Shown here: in pieces, positions 33,669 to 44,640 of the stretch
How the letters are laid out: the number at the start of each line of letters is the position of its first letter
Numbering within the stretch: the first letter of the stretch is position 1
From: Aradus depressus
Lineage: Eukaryota; Arthropoda; Insecta; Hemiptera; Aradidae
Direction: 5' to 3'
Assembly (NCBI GenBank): GCA_963662175.1
Contig: OY759216.1
Location: forward strand, 35,605,087-35,669,086
Length of the DNA: 64,000 bases
The notes under the pieces: model-generated
Database searches by the model: none
Told to the model about the DNA's origin: nothing
Seen by the model: only the letters and a program-made list of their open reading frames with translations
Translations under genes and position numbers: made by a program

Positions 33669-34431
33669 TTTTTTATTTATTTATATCGGCGGAGTGTGGA
33701 GAGTGTGACAGAGTGGTTCGACAGGTGGAACTTGAAGCTCAATACTGCCAAGACGGAGGCCAAAGTTTTCTCACTTCGTAAAATTAACATTAACACACTA
33801 ACACCACTCAAAGTCAATAATACAGATATACATTGGACACCCAATGACCAAACAGTCAGATATCTCGGCATACACTTCGACACTAAACTTACTTGGACCC
33901 AACACATAAACAAACAACTCACACGAGCATACACCCGACTGACACAATTATACCCACTCATAAACAGAAACACTCCACTCAAGCACAAATGTACTACACT
34001 TCTTTACACCTCATTACTACGACCACTGCTCACATACGCTTGCCCTGTCTGGCTGGGGGCCAGCAAAACAAACATTAACAAATTAAGGAAGTTTGAAAAC
34101 AAGGTTCTCCGATTGGCAGTAAAGGCTCCTTGGTTCGTCCGAAACAGTCAAATCCGGCGTGAGCTGGGAGTGCCGGAAGTTGCAGACCATATCACCCAGG
34201 TTACACAGCAGTTCCACGATGGTCTTGTCGATGTGCCGGCCGCTACCTTCTTCACCCTCGGTCGGACCACCCCCAACAGGCGACTCAAACCTCGGCTATA
34301 CCAGGACATTATATAACCCTTGCCCTTGTATATAATATGATTTGTTTCTCTTTTAATGTGTAGAGCACTAAGTGTGCTGAGCCAATAAAAATGTTTTTTT
34401 TTTTTTTTTTTTTTTTTTTATTTATTTATAT
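33669..34431 (+). mobile_element. Jockey-like LINE insertion with 18-bp TSD and T-rich tail
   Basis: The insertion starts at 33687 and ends near 34393. Target duplication ttttttatttatttatat occurs at 33669-33686 and 34414-34431. The 3' untranslated region has AATAAA (34384-34389), but the tail after 'aaaaatg' is a T-run instead of poly-A. The T-run merges with the T-rich target and may be an expansion of it. Confidence 0.82.
33687..34319 (+). pseudogene. 5'-truncated Jockey-like LINE: ORF2 C-terminal end
   Basis: An open frame of about 210 codons encodes the end of a non-LTR ORF2: VTEWFDRWNLKLNTAKTEAK (the W and N-x2-K region after YADD), VRYLGIHFDTKLTWTQHI (the conserved GLxxDxxLxW motif), LLRPLLTYACPVWLGAS and the terminal RRLKPRLYQDII. 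No stop interrupts it, so it is a young copy, but endonuclease and catalytic reverse-transcriptase motifs are missing through 5' truncation and the fragment is inactive. Flanking 18-bp direct repeats at 33669-33686 and 34414-34431 bound the insertion. A related older fragment lies at 15600-15950. Confidence 0.88.
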
Positions 34432-34555
34432 TAATGTAATAGTTTTTTCCAAAAAAAAAAAGTGATTAACCCCGAAACATCATATTTCAAAATTATTTGT
34501 GAGCAATAGTTCAATTTATTATTGTGTTATTTGATGAGATGAGCCATATCCAAGT

Positions 34556-35065
34556 TATTCAAGGAAAAAGTCCATTTTTTTTTTCTTTCCCTAGCTATAT
34601 GAAGTATAAGGAAAGTTATGTAATCGGCCACAAAATCCGAAACGGAGTTTTCAGAGGAATTTCATGTTTTCCGACCTCTAGATTCCAAATATGTAAAAAA
34701 AAGTATGTCTGTCCGTGAACACTATAGCTCCCGATAAAATGAATGTATCTAGACGAAATTTTGTATGTGAATCAAGAACCCTCTAACGACGACACCTATT
34801 GTTGTTTAGTAAAATCGACCAAAGAGAAGGGGGGTTCCGGGGTGGGGCTCAATTCAAAAACCCTAATAACTGCCGATGTAAAGAAATTATCGATACAAAA
34901 TTTATTATGAGGATTTAGGACCCCCTATGTAAATCAACTATTGAATATTAGCGCAAACGGTCGACTGGTTTTGGAGGGGAAGCGAAAGGTTAATTAATTA
35001 ATTCGTTTTTGGGAAGTACATTGCCGGTGATTTACCGACATTGTTTAAAGCATTTTCAGTACAAA
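34556..35065 (+). repeat. Family A copy, both ends visible
   Basis: Begins at the hairpin-like 'agctatatgaagtataagga', continues with 'aaagttatgtaatcggcc', 'ggaatttcatgttttccgac', a first monomer ('gataaaatgaatgtatcta', 'acgacacctattg'), a second ('aaagaaattatcgatacaaa') and the outer edge 'gggaagtacattgccggtga' with 'tttaccgaca'. Useful for defining the family, about 500 bp. Confidence 0.75.
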
Positions 35066-35884
35066 TATGGGGTATTTTTGTAATAAGCACATCATAACAA
35101 AGATATCTTGAATAATTTATCAATATCATCGTAAATTATTAATTTGCTTGAGATCTAAGTATGTCAAGTACTGCTAGGCTGGGTGTAAACTGCGGTTTCT
35201 ATAGATTGGATCACAACCTCCGATTTAACCACAGTCATATTGAACACATTATAAATAGAAATCGCGTTCGAAAGAGGTTTTGCACACTATGCCTTCGTCT
35301 ATTTTTTTCTTTCTCGACTCTAGGACCTGCCCTAAAAAAATAAGGTCAACAATTCAAACAGTAAATAGATCCTAGATCCAGACAAATTAGATTCTCGGCC
35401 CAGTTCCGTTCCTGACTAGGATGTTTCCTATTGAGGTCATCTGATTACCTCGACGTCTCGTGCCCTTCTTTTCTTCTCTTTCTCTTTAGAAAATTTCATT
35501 AGTTCCGGACAGAGGTTGCACGCCAAACCATCATCTACTATTGAGGACACATTTTGAATACTGATCATGTTGCATCGATCAAACAACTATAAGATGCAGT
35601 TTTAAAATACTGCCCTCAGAACTTTTGTTGTCAATGATGTTGGGTTGTTGGTATGCAACAACAACTTCCCACTTGTAACCTGATACTACCAAGCCTCAAA
35701 AGTTTGTTTATTTACTCTGTTGAAGTTAGATAGGTATAATTCAGTTAGTGGCCCTCGTGGGGATGGTATCGTGGCTCAATCTAGGTTCGTGATAGGTTAC
35801 CGACCTTCTCTCTAATCACCCCGCTCTTCCTAACTTCACCAAGCATCAGCCAATTTCATTATTTACCTCAACGAATTGAAAAAA
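35066..35884. other. Unassigned DNA
   Basis: No gene recognised. 35060-35130 may extend the Family A copy. Confidence 0.4.
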
Positions 35885-36880
35885 AAAAGGTGGTGTATCA
35901 CCGGCAATGTACTTCCCCAGCGCAAATTAACCAACTATATTTTCGCTCTGACTTCAAAACCAATCGTCTGTTTGGGTTAAAAAATCACTAGTTGACTTAC
36001 ATGAAAGCTTCTGATTCCTCATACTAAATTTTCTGTCGGTACATTTACTACATCGGCAGTTATTGGGGTTTTTAAGTTGAGCCACCCACCCTCTGACCCC
36101 CCCCCCCCCCCCTCTCATTGGCCAAAAATTATAGGTATATGGAATTCTGTATTTCCAAAAGAAGTTCTGGACATAAATATAAAGTTTCGTGTCGAAACAT
36201 TTTATCGGGAGTTATTGTGCTCGCAGACATCCACTTTTTTTTTTAATTTTTGGAATTAGTGGGTCAGAAAACATGAAATTTCCGAAAAAAACTGAATATA
36301 CGAGTTCTTGACCGATCATATCAAATTGGAGGATGTGGGCAAATATAAAACTGTTGCGGAGGTTGCCTTCCCCAAAATAATTGATGTTCTCCATATCTCT
36401 TATTCCTTAAGAGGTCGACAAAAACATATCCAAAGTGAGATTCCCCTCTAAAAACATTTTCTGTCTAGGCTATTGGCCTCAAACCGTCCAGAGAGGGAGG
36501 TCCGCTCTTTCTACCAGACCTCCAACATGCCTCTTCAGCTAAGTGGTTTTCTCTGTTCCTCTGCTCTCCTCTAGTCTGTCCACTCGTTAAGATATAGGAT
36601 ACTCTAGCTCTTGAAGCTGTCTTGCCTCTCTATGGCACTACAGTAACGGATAATCGAGGTTCCATTGTATCTTATTCTCTGTTAAGGCGGGCTGCATAAC
36701 ACAGCGGCAAAATCAAAAGGCATTAACATTAAGCTATTTCTATTTTGAGATCACTTTCCTACCCATCAAGGCGATACGATGCATTACTTAGAAAATATAT
36801 TTCGAGAATCAGCAATAAATTATTCGAGTAAAGATGATGTTCTTGTAACAGAATAAAAAAGGTCTTATAGGTATATACAT
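35885..36880 (-). repeat. Family A long variant, ~1 kb
   Basis: Co-linear with 60670-61610 over nearly 1 kb: edge 'tatcaccggcaatgtacttc', two antisense monomers, 'gaccgatcatatcaaa', then an extra module unique to these two copies (36405-36710, 'ccaaagtgagattcccctct', 'gaccgctc' region, 'tgcctcttcagctaagtggt', 'ggataatcgaggttccattg') and a shared AT-rich end with 'ttattcgagtaaa'. A C-run of about 15 lies near 36098-36112. Confidence 0.78.
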
Positions 36881-37299
36881 ATTTTCATGTCATGAAGAAT
36901 GATTTTCGAATAATTAAACACTGTTGCTCTTTATTTGAAAAAAAGTATAATTTTTTTAATCCCCTCCCCATTTCTTGATCGAAATAGAAACAATAAAAAA
37001 ATTTAAAATTCAACAAGAAATATTTATGTTAGAAAAAACTCTCTAGAGTCCCAAACCTCTAAACGTCCCGAAATATCTTTTTGATAAAGACACTTGTAGA
37101 AGAATCATAAGAAATATTTATCACAATTTAAATTATAATTAAAAACTGTTTCTAATGTATTTATTATTAGTAATATTTTTGTAGTGATTTATTTTCCAGT
37201 ATTTTTTTATTCATTTTTTAATAATTTTACTTTTACTATTATTGTTATTACAAACACCATATTATGGTTTAGAAAAAAAACATATTATTATTACTATTT
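36881..37299. other. Unassigned AT-rich DNA
   Basis: No gene recognised. Confidence 0.4.
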
Positions 37300-37580
37300 T
37301 AATTATACGAAGTGTAGGGAAAGTTATGTAATCGATTAGAAATTCGATTTTGAGTTTTTACCAGAATTTCATCAAATTAACCCCCAGAATCATAATTCAA
37401 CTTTATACTTCACGTCTATAATTGGGCCACCACAATCTATATCTGTGCGAAATTTCAAATTTTTATGTCGAATAGTTTCAGAGAAAATCGCCTGTGACAG
37501 ACGGACGGACGGACACCGAAATGATTCCATAAGTGTTCTGTTTTGCTAATTTTGGCACGGAACTCAAAAAAAAAAAAATA
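37300..37580 (+). repeat. Family A edge joined to LINE-like 3' end
   Basis: 37305-37380 carries the Family A edge ('tatacgaagtgtagggaaag'). From about 37420 the sequence changes to 'gtgcgaaatttcaaattttt', 'gacagacggacggacggaca' and 'ccataagtgttctgtttt ... ggcacggaactc' followed by A11. That closing pattern is widespread at 3' ends of insect retroelements; the exact family is not certain. Confidence 0.5.
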
Positions 37581-37681
37581 ATTCCTGTTTTTTTTTGTTT
37601 TTTTATTCAATTTTTTTGAATATAGGGTTGTTTAACGTTAACTGAATAAATATTTATGAGGAAGGTCTTGTTGAAAAATTG

Positions 37682-37708
37682 AAAAAAAAAAAAAAAAAAA
37701 AAAAAAAA
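37682..37708 (+). repeat. Poly-A run, 27 bp
   Basis: Uninterrupted A tract. Probably a retroelement tail or microsatellite; no element body identified directly upstream. Confidence 0.8.
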
Positions 37709-38100
37709 CGAGAAAGGCGGCTTAATTATGAAGTAAATTTATAAAGTAATAAAAGTTTGGTGACAGTTCTGCCAAGAACAATTTATCAACATCGTAGAGA
37801 CAAGAAATAATACACCTCCGGTTCCTCGCCTGCCTGTTGACAGCCAAAATAAATGGGCGAGTCGACTACGGACCACTGAGATCCACCTAATGGGATAAAA
37901 ACTTCACTTACCTTGGCATTCTTGGGAAAACTGAAGGTACAATACTTCGCATTGACACGTTGGATATTTCGGGCAGAGATTCAATATTTCAGTATTTATG
38001 TATCCTAAAATTTCGAAAAATAATCCGCTAATTCGTTGAAGAAATATTCATTTGATAAACAATGGAAGATTATCAATAAAAACCTTTGAACGTGGACACT

Positions 38101-38370
38101 GAGGGCGCTGGGGCTCAGAGGTAATAAGAATTATATTTATTTCTATTGAATGGAATGAAATAACATGGATACGTCATACAATTGTGTACGTCAGAGAAGC
38201 TTATTGCTTATTATATTATACACGACAATATTAAATCTTAGAATACAAGCAACACATATGACTATTCAACAGTAGAGTCGGGCTCATGTCCACCAGTGAC
38301 GAAAGAGCGCCCTGGTAGTAGGCGATATGACCTCGAAGATAAATCCCAGGCATGAGTCATAATAACTAAC
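38101..38370 (+). repeat. SINE-1 copy with replaced middle
   Basis: The head stub (38101-38127, 'gggcgctggggctcagaggt') and the 3' third (38267-38370, 'cagtagagtcgggctcatgt' to 'cataataactaac') are SINE-1. The middle (38128-38266) is foreign A/T-rich sequence with 'tttatttctattgaatggaa' and 'gatacgtca', similar in type to the insertion at 9112-9731. Confidence 0.75.
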
Positions 38371-38379
38371 TATTACTAC

Positions 38380-38545
38380 ATGAGCCTGACTCTATTGTGG
38401 GAGTCCTAACTTTGGCCTACCCAGGTTTATTCACCTAGGGTTATGGTCTTTAATGAGCACCTGACATCACACAGGGTCGGGATCATCGCTTAACATCTCA
38501 ACCGAAATACGACGTGCTCAAGCTTTTTTCACCTCCCGATTAGAA
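38380..38545 (-). repeat. SINE-1 copy, partial
   Basis: Antisense blocks 'catgagcctgactctattgt', 'acctgacatcacacagggtc' and 'cttttttcacctccc'. It sits tail-to-tail with the preceding plus-strand copy, 10 bases away. Confidence 0.78.
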
Positions 38546-38669
38546 GATAAATGAATATCTAATGTCTAATATAATAGGTTGCTATTTATATATTATTTTT
38601 TAAACATTTATTTTGAAATTTCCGACTGTGAACACACATCAAAATAAGGATGATTTATTTAACCGCTTA

Positions 38670-38850
38670 TCCCGAGCCTGCAAGATGTCAGGTACTTGTC
38701 AAAGATCCCTATCCTAGGTGAATAAACATAAATATGAGAAATTCAGTACTCCCACAGTGGAGTCTCATGTCCACCTGAGTGATGAAAGAGCGTATCGATA
38801 TTAGCGATAAGACCCCATAGTAAAGCCCGGGCATGAGTCATAATAACTAC
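38670..38850 (+). repeat. SINE-1 copy, 5'-truncated
   Basis: From 'cccgagcctgcaagatgtca' to 'cccgggcatgagtcataata'. Confidence 0.82.
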
Positions 38851-39923
38851 AAGGTTACGTAAGAAGCGAATAGTACATTCTGTCCCTCTTCTATCACTGA
38901 GGTAACGGCTTAGGATTAAGCCTTTTGGTGATCGGCGCATTGTGGTGCTCGGTGGTGAATTTTGCATTCACTCCCCCCCACCCAGGTGCACGTAAGACCA
39001 ACACACACACAAAGAAGGTAAAAAGTAACACATTATGTTGTCATAAGGCCGGAAGGCGGAGTGGAAGAGATGCTAATTCCAAGAATTAAACACTGCCTAT
39101 TTTCTGATTTTGTGCAAAAGAGTACGACGAATCTATTCAGAATACGTGAACGTACTCTAAGGGGTGAATTTTCAGGGTGATTATCTACAAAATGACAACC
39201 TGCGATTTCTGAATAAAATTTCTGCAAATTGCCATTACAGACTTTTTTCACACAAGATTTAATAACATTTCACAATCCCAAAATTGAATATATGGCCAGA
39301 ATTAGAAACAAAAAATCTGTGTAGTCAGTAAACGGATTCTTTGAATTCGGGACTCTTCCGACTGTCGTCCCCTTTCGTCTTAGATTGATTCTATGTAAGA
39401 ATCGGGCAACGTAGAAATTCCCTAAAGTCCAGGAAACATGATTTTAGGAAAATCGAAAAAGAAATTTGCCTATCGTCTTCAAAATTCAGTTTTGAATTTA
39501 CAGAAAATCAAAAATTTTGACCATATTTTTTATATGAATGATTGGAATTCTTTTGACTACCAAAAGATTCTATACATTTTCTTGAGTTAAAGAATTATGT
39601 TGTCTAGATCAAGTCGGAGGGCCTATAGGTTGCCATATCGGTCGGTAGTCATCATAAATTATTTATATTTCTGGTTACTTTAATATTCTAGCCTTGCTCC
39701 TATCAAGATCTCTAAACTAGACCCCTCAAAACTGTACAAAACAAAACGTTATTTATTTATTTTTTGATTGGAGAGTTGCCCAGTTTCTAAGAATAAATAT
39801 GTGATTTACCGTGAGAGTATGTTGTGATTAGTGATTGGGAGAGCTTCTCAGTTAACATATCAATTAACTTGTATCATAGTACATCTGTTAATCTGATAAA
39901 GTTAATTTGATAATATCATGTTA
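38851..39923. other. Unassigned DNA
   Basis: No gene recognised. Short CA run near 39001-39011. Confidence 0.4.
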
Positions 39924-39954
39924 GGGCGCCGGTAGCTCAGTGGTATGCGTGCTT
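39924..39954 (+). repeat. SINE-1 head stub (box A only)
   Basis: 'gggcgccggtagctcagtgg' plus 'tatgcgtgctta' only; truncated at the 3' side where Family A begins. Confidence 0.7.
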
Positions 39955-40180
39955 AATATGGAAAAATGTCGGTCTATCTGTGTGTAGGTCTGTGTCTTCC
40001 CGATAAAATGAATGTATCGACACTAAACTTTATATGTAAATCCAGAATCCCATAAGGACGATACCTATTGAATTTCAGCCAAATTGGCCAAAGAGGAGGG
40101 GAGGATTAAGGAAAGCATACCCTAAAATTCTAATAACTGGGGAAGTACATTGCCGGTTATTCACTGACTTTCTTTATTTG
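39955..40180 (+). repeat. Family A copy, partial
   Basis: 'tcccgataaaatgaatgtat', 'cataaggacgatacctattg', 'tttcagccaaattggccaaa' and the edge 'ggggaagtacattgccggtt'. The middle is close to the copy at 42925-43140, with which it shares 'cgacactaaactttatatgt'. Confidence 0.72.
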
Positions 40181-40689
40181 AAACGTATACATTTTCATCT
40201 TGCAATAACTGAGGATCTGAATATTAGTAGTAGTCGATTACAAACTCACAAAGATATCGATGGATCACTAACAATATACTTGCTCAAGGCGAATTAATGA
40301 ACTAAATATTCGCTGTTCTTCGGAGACTAATTCACCAAATTCATTCAAAATCAATAGACACTCAGGGACATCTAAACGGTGACAAACGATGTCAACCACA
40401 TACGGAAGCCAAATGGGTAAACCCACCTTAAGCAATTTATCCGATATTGGATAAATTCGCTTTACGAAGTATAACCACCATCTTCTATTCCTATCCTCTC
40501 AGTTTTCAAGTATTTCCTTCAAACCTAATATAAGATATTTTTATATGTTTTTATATTTAAATATAGGTAGTCGTTTTTCTACAGTTTACCTGGTTCAGAG
40601 AGGCAAAAATTGTATCATTACAAGGAATAATCTTTCCTCTTAGCGTTCTTGATCTGTGAGTACCCTGTCGTTCCTACAAGACCTAATAA
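40181..40689. other. Unassigned DNA
   Basis: No gene recognised. Confidence 0.4.
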
Positions 40690-40860
40690 AGGAAGTTATG
40701 ACAGGTCAGAAATTCGATATTCAGTTTTCACCGAAATTTCATATTTTCAGAACCCCTAATTCCAAAAATTAAAAAAAAAATCCTGTCTGCCCGTCTGTTT
40801 GTGTGCGTAGGGACACGATAACGCCCATTAAAATGAATGAATCGATCAACATACAACAAA
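40690..40860 (+). repeat. Family A edge fragment
   Basis: 'ggaagttatgacaggtcaga', 'ttttcaccgaaatttcatat', 'cctaattccaaaaat', 'gataacgcccattaaaatga'. Confidence 0.65.
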
Positions 40861-41249
40861 ATGTTTTCGAATTTTTTCACAATTACATAGAACGTAAATA
40901 AAATAAATCCTTTTCTAATATTCTAAATTAAAGATAACATTGGGTTAAGTATTGAGTGATGTAGGGGCAGCGGCGGGAAACCAGCGATGCGGGGTAGTTA
41001 TGAAGAATGCCAAGCATTTTTCCCGGGAAAATCCATCCCGCCACCAATTAAGGCGGTATTAACGGCATTTTTCACTCCACAATCCCCTCGTTTTTTTCAC
41101 AGCCAATCCTTTTATTGGTTGTCATAAATCAAAGCAAAATAGCTTAAGTAAGCTTTTCCAGAAAGAGAGAAAAAAAAAAAAATGCTGACTAAAATTGTCA
41201 GAGATTTCTCCGGAGAATTGCTTCTGTGGTTTGAAAGAAAAAAGAGTAA
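40861..41249. other. Unassigned DNA
   Basis: No gene recognised. The part 40960-41110 ('ggcagcggcgggaaaccagc', 'tcccgggaaaatccatcccg') is locally GC-rich. Confidence 0.4.
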
Positions 41250-41610
41250 GTGAATCAACCGGCAATGTACTTCATTTTATTAATTAAAGTTTCGCTCCCC
41301 CTCCTAAAACAATCGACCGTTCGCGCTATTGAACAGTTGACTTGCATACTGTCTCCTAAATCCTCATACCTTAATTTTGTGTCGTTAAACTCATTACAAC
41401 AGAGTTTTTGAGTTACCCCTTCGCTTTGGCCAAGTTGGCTGAAAATCCATAGATGTTGTCCTCATAGGGTTCAGGTCACATACAATTTCGTGTCGATACA
41501 TCCATTCTATCGGGAGTTATCGTGGTCACACACAAGCAGAGAAATTTTTGAAAACCATCGAATTTTTTACAGATTACATAACTTTCCCTATACTTCGTAT
41601 AGCCGGGGGA
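41250..41610 (-). repeat. Family A copy, both ends visible
   Basis: Edge 'gtgaatcaaccggcaatgta', two antisense monomers ('ttgtgtcgttaaactcatta', 'atttcgtgtcgatacatcca'), and the other end with the perfect hairpin CTATAC-TTC-GTATAG (about 41589-41603) followed by 'ccgggggagtaaaaa'. Confidence 0.76.
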
Positions 41611-41793
41611 GTAAAAATGTAGCCTGAAAGTGACGTTACTAACTGGCTTAAAGTTACTCCAGCCAAGGCCGGCTAACCTCCAATTAGTCTAAATTTTAAG
41701 AGATTAGGCAGGATTTTAAAAATATTCTGAAATTTTCACGAAATAGACTCAGCTGTTTTTGAGTTATTAAGCAACCAACATTTTATTTATATA

Positions 41794-42552
41794 CAGTAAA
41801 TTCCCGATTATCCGCGGGATTGACTGGCGTGGATACCGCGGATAATCGAATTTCGCGGATAAGCCGCAAAATTGCCGATAATGGTTAAACAAAGGCCGAA
41901 GGCACTAAAAAAACAACACACAAGTAGTGCTTTAAATAAGTTTATTATACAATAAAAGGACGTACCTGATAACGAAACTCAATCAATGTCATGTAGGTTA
42001 TTAAAAAGTCATGTTTACTGTTTAACAAAAAAGTCAGTCATTTGCTATTGCTTTTTCGTAGTGAAACACTTTATCTTTATTTGTGATTTGAGTTTTCTCA
42101 ACACCATCTTGTCACAAAGTGATGCGTCGTCTTGCTCTTCAAGGTATTGAATAATGCTGTCAATGTGTCCTAATGCTGCATCACGTGCAGATGACTCACT
42201 GGTCAGGCGATTCACTCGCACGCTAAGTAAGCAAACATCTGCAGTACCGCTAGTCGCGTCCAAAACTGCTCAAGCACACACTACGTATATACCGATATAT
42301 GTACTGCACAGTAATACTGAACTACATAAACGTTTTGTACTGTACAATGTACATACATTATTAAGTACTGTATGTATATTTGTGATTTACGATTTTTATT
42401 ACGTTTAAGTATGTATTTAGTAACTTTATTTCAATTTTTGTGAAATAATTTTCGGTTTCAAAACCTTCCTTTTTTATAAAAATGCCTCCTACTGGCACCG
42501 CGGATAATCCGCAAAGCGGATAAACCGCCCGCGGATAATCGAGAGTTTACTG
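41794..42552 (-). mobile_element. Deleted Tigger/pogo transposon, 759 bp
   Basis: Termini are cagtaaattcccgattatcc on the left and the inverted counterpart ...ggataatcgagagtttactg on the right, the TIR type of Tigger elements (pogo branch of Tc1/mariner). The element is flanked by TA on each side (41792-41793 and 42553-42554), the expected 2-bp duplication. Subterminal 'gcggataa' words repeat near both ends. Only the last part of the transposase remains inside, so this copy is non-autonomous. Confidence 0.93.
42045..42263 (-). pseudogene. Tigger transposase C-terminal remnant
   Basis: A 72-codon minus-strand frame contains AALGHIDSIIQYLEEQDDAS then LCDKMVLRKLKSQI and ends KCFTTKKQ before a stop. 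The pattern (A-x2-HID-x2-I-x-(Y/W)-LE-Q ... L-x2-L/I-R-x-I ... tail rich in K) is what closes pogo/Tigger and Jerky-type transposases. The CENP-B-like DNA-binding domains and the DDE catalytic domain are absent, removed by internal deletion. It sits next to the right terminus of the element in minus orientation, as the last coding part should. Not expected to be functional. Confidence 0.8.
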
Positions 42553-42554
42553 TA

Positions 42555-42924
42555 GATAAAGTGATATGGGTGCGGGTTGATATCTAAAAGAGCAGCACCT
42601 CGACGTCAATCCATCAACTTTGCTGTCACCTGGCCTCAGCCTCCTTCTTGACAAAAGGTGACATTACAAAAGTTGGTATTGTTCATATCATCCCCATATT
42701 GAATAAGGGATCATTTATTTATATTTGTATCTGCACAAACCTTCAAGTGCCTTTACCCAGCCTCAATATCGAGTATGCATGCTATGCGAGTTCAATACTC
42801 GTTCAATCAAACCATGAATTTATTCAATCATGAATAATCATGACATATTTTTCTAAATAGCATAATAAATGGAAGCCCTCGGAGATGTCATACAATTTGT
42901 TTACAACTTTTTACTATCCCAAAT
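42555..42924. other. Unassigned DNA
   Basis: No gene recognised between the Tigger element and the next Family A copy. Confidence 0.4.
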
Positions 42925-43460
42925 ATACGAAGTATAGAGAAATTTATGTCAGAAATTCTATTTTCAAAGGGAATTTATTTAATGGTTTCCGACGCCCTAA
43001 TTCCAAAAATGAGAAAAAAGTCTGTGAACACGATAACTCCCGATAGAATGCATGTATCGACACTAAACTTTATATGTACATCCAGAATCCCATAAGGACG
43101 ATACCTATTGAATTTCAGCCAAATTGATCAAAAGAAAGTTGGGAATCAGAGAAGAGCCTCAACTCAATACTGCCGATGTAATAATGTATCGACATGAAAT
43201 TCAGAAGTCCCTGTATAAGTCAAGTATTCATTTTCCGCGAAACCGGCTATAGTATATAATCAATGTACATACTGACATAAAATGTTATATTAAATTCAAA
43301 AGGTCATAAGTAAGAGATGGATGTGATGTAATAATTTTCAGTGAAATTGGCTAAAGGGAAGGGGAAGAGAGAAGGAAGGATTGTCCCAAAAACTATAATG
43401 GCGGGGGAGTGAAGACTTAATTGATTAATTCGTGCTGGGGAAGTACATTGACGCCTTTTT
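42925..43460 (+). repeat. Family A copy, three monomers
   Basis: Starts with 'tatacgaagtatagagaaat', contains monomer-like segments at about 43030-43170, 43180-43270 and 43290-43420, and reaches the edge 'gctggggaagtacattgacg'. One of the longer plus-strand copies. Confidence 0.72.
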
Positions 43461-43849
43461 CTTTTCTTTCCTTGACCAAAATTTCCAATATATTGTTATT
43501 CTTCTCCAGGGTGGGAATTGAGATAAAAACTAAAGCTGTTGTGGGCTATTTTGAATTAAGTCTTATTTGGATACAGTCCACAATACATAAAATAGCTTTA
43601 GTTCCTTGGCTTCAGTTGCGACAATGATGGAGGATAAAACCGATCAGGGTCCCTTAAGCAATGTCTCTTGTATTCTGGGATCAAAAGCAACAAAAAACTT
43701 ACTGTGTTAATTTTGATCAATGATGTATTTTTCATTATTTTCTACATATTTTTTCTTACTTACTTCTAAATTTTCAATTCCTCTTCTAAAAAAACATTTT
43801 AATAAAGCGTCTGCTCTTTCTACCTCTTTCGATAAATCCAACCTCTGGC
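43461..43849. other. Unassigned DNA
   Basis: No gene recognised. Confidence 0.4.
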
Positions 43850-44640
43850 CAATTAGAAAGTTCTAGGGATTCCGGAACAGATGGCTGTCTCATAATTTGC
43901 AACAGAAGTGGTGTAGTTTTTGTAGGGTCTCTCTTGCAACGTGAGCTCTCGAATTGTCCTGGTGGAATAAAACTCCGCGACTATTGACTGGAAAAGGGCG
44001 TTTTTCTTCCAAGGCTAGCTTCATGTATGATCATGATCAATTTGATCGCAGTAGACTTCTCTCGTTATTGCCCGATGATGTTCTAAACACTCATAACAGA
44101 TAATTATATCCCTTGAAACAAAAACAATCATGTTCCGCGGATGGAAGCCTCTCCCAGACTGCGACATTGGCGTTTCGCCGGAGAAATAAGCCTGTCTCGA
44201 GATTCTCCTACATTAACCTACAGCACCCCATCAGCGACGATCCTGTTGAGGAAAGACTCTCGGTTGTCTAGAGACGGGTCAGAAGCAAACAAGTTCGCTT
44301 CGTTCAACTCATGAGGAACCCATTTCCTTAACGTTGACGCTCAATCTGCTGCAGGTGTCGATGGATAGAGGAATAGGTCGATCCGAGTTCAACAGTTAAT
44401 TCTTCGACTATTACAGCTGGATTCGTTTGGATTGTTGTTTTCAACAATTTGTCATCCAGGTCCAGAAAGCGGCCTCGAATCTCGTCTATAAGAATAGCAT
44501 TTCCAGCCCGGAATTTTTCAAACCATCTTTGAATCTGCCACTCACCGCTCTTCGCTACGAATGTTCACTTCTTTTCAGAATTTGAAAGCCCTTCCCGCTT
44601 TTTTTAAACTTCCATAACAAGCCGAAGTTTTTAATATTCT
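43850..44640 (-). pseudogene. Mariner transposase, decayed
   Basis: Minus strand. From 5' to 3', pieces in different frames read RWFEKFRAGNAILIDEIRGR (end of the DNA-binding HTH region and linker), IVEELTVELGSTYSSIHRHL (second HTH), WVPHELNEANLFASD (the WVPHEL motif that precedes the catalytic domain), YECLEHHRAITREVYCDQID and GVLFHQDNSRAHVARETLQK (the second catalytic aspartate in HQDN). Multiple stops and frameshifts separate them, and I could not find the third aspartate (SPDLAPSD-type) or the terminal inverted repeats. An autonomous mariner once stood here but is long dead. It is unrelated in sequence to the deleted mariner at 57439-57829. Confidence 0.85.

Noticed and set aside
33677..33988. 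Minus-strand 103-codon frame
   Set aside because: Antisense shadow of the LINE ORF2 fragment on the plus strand.
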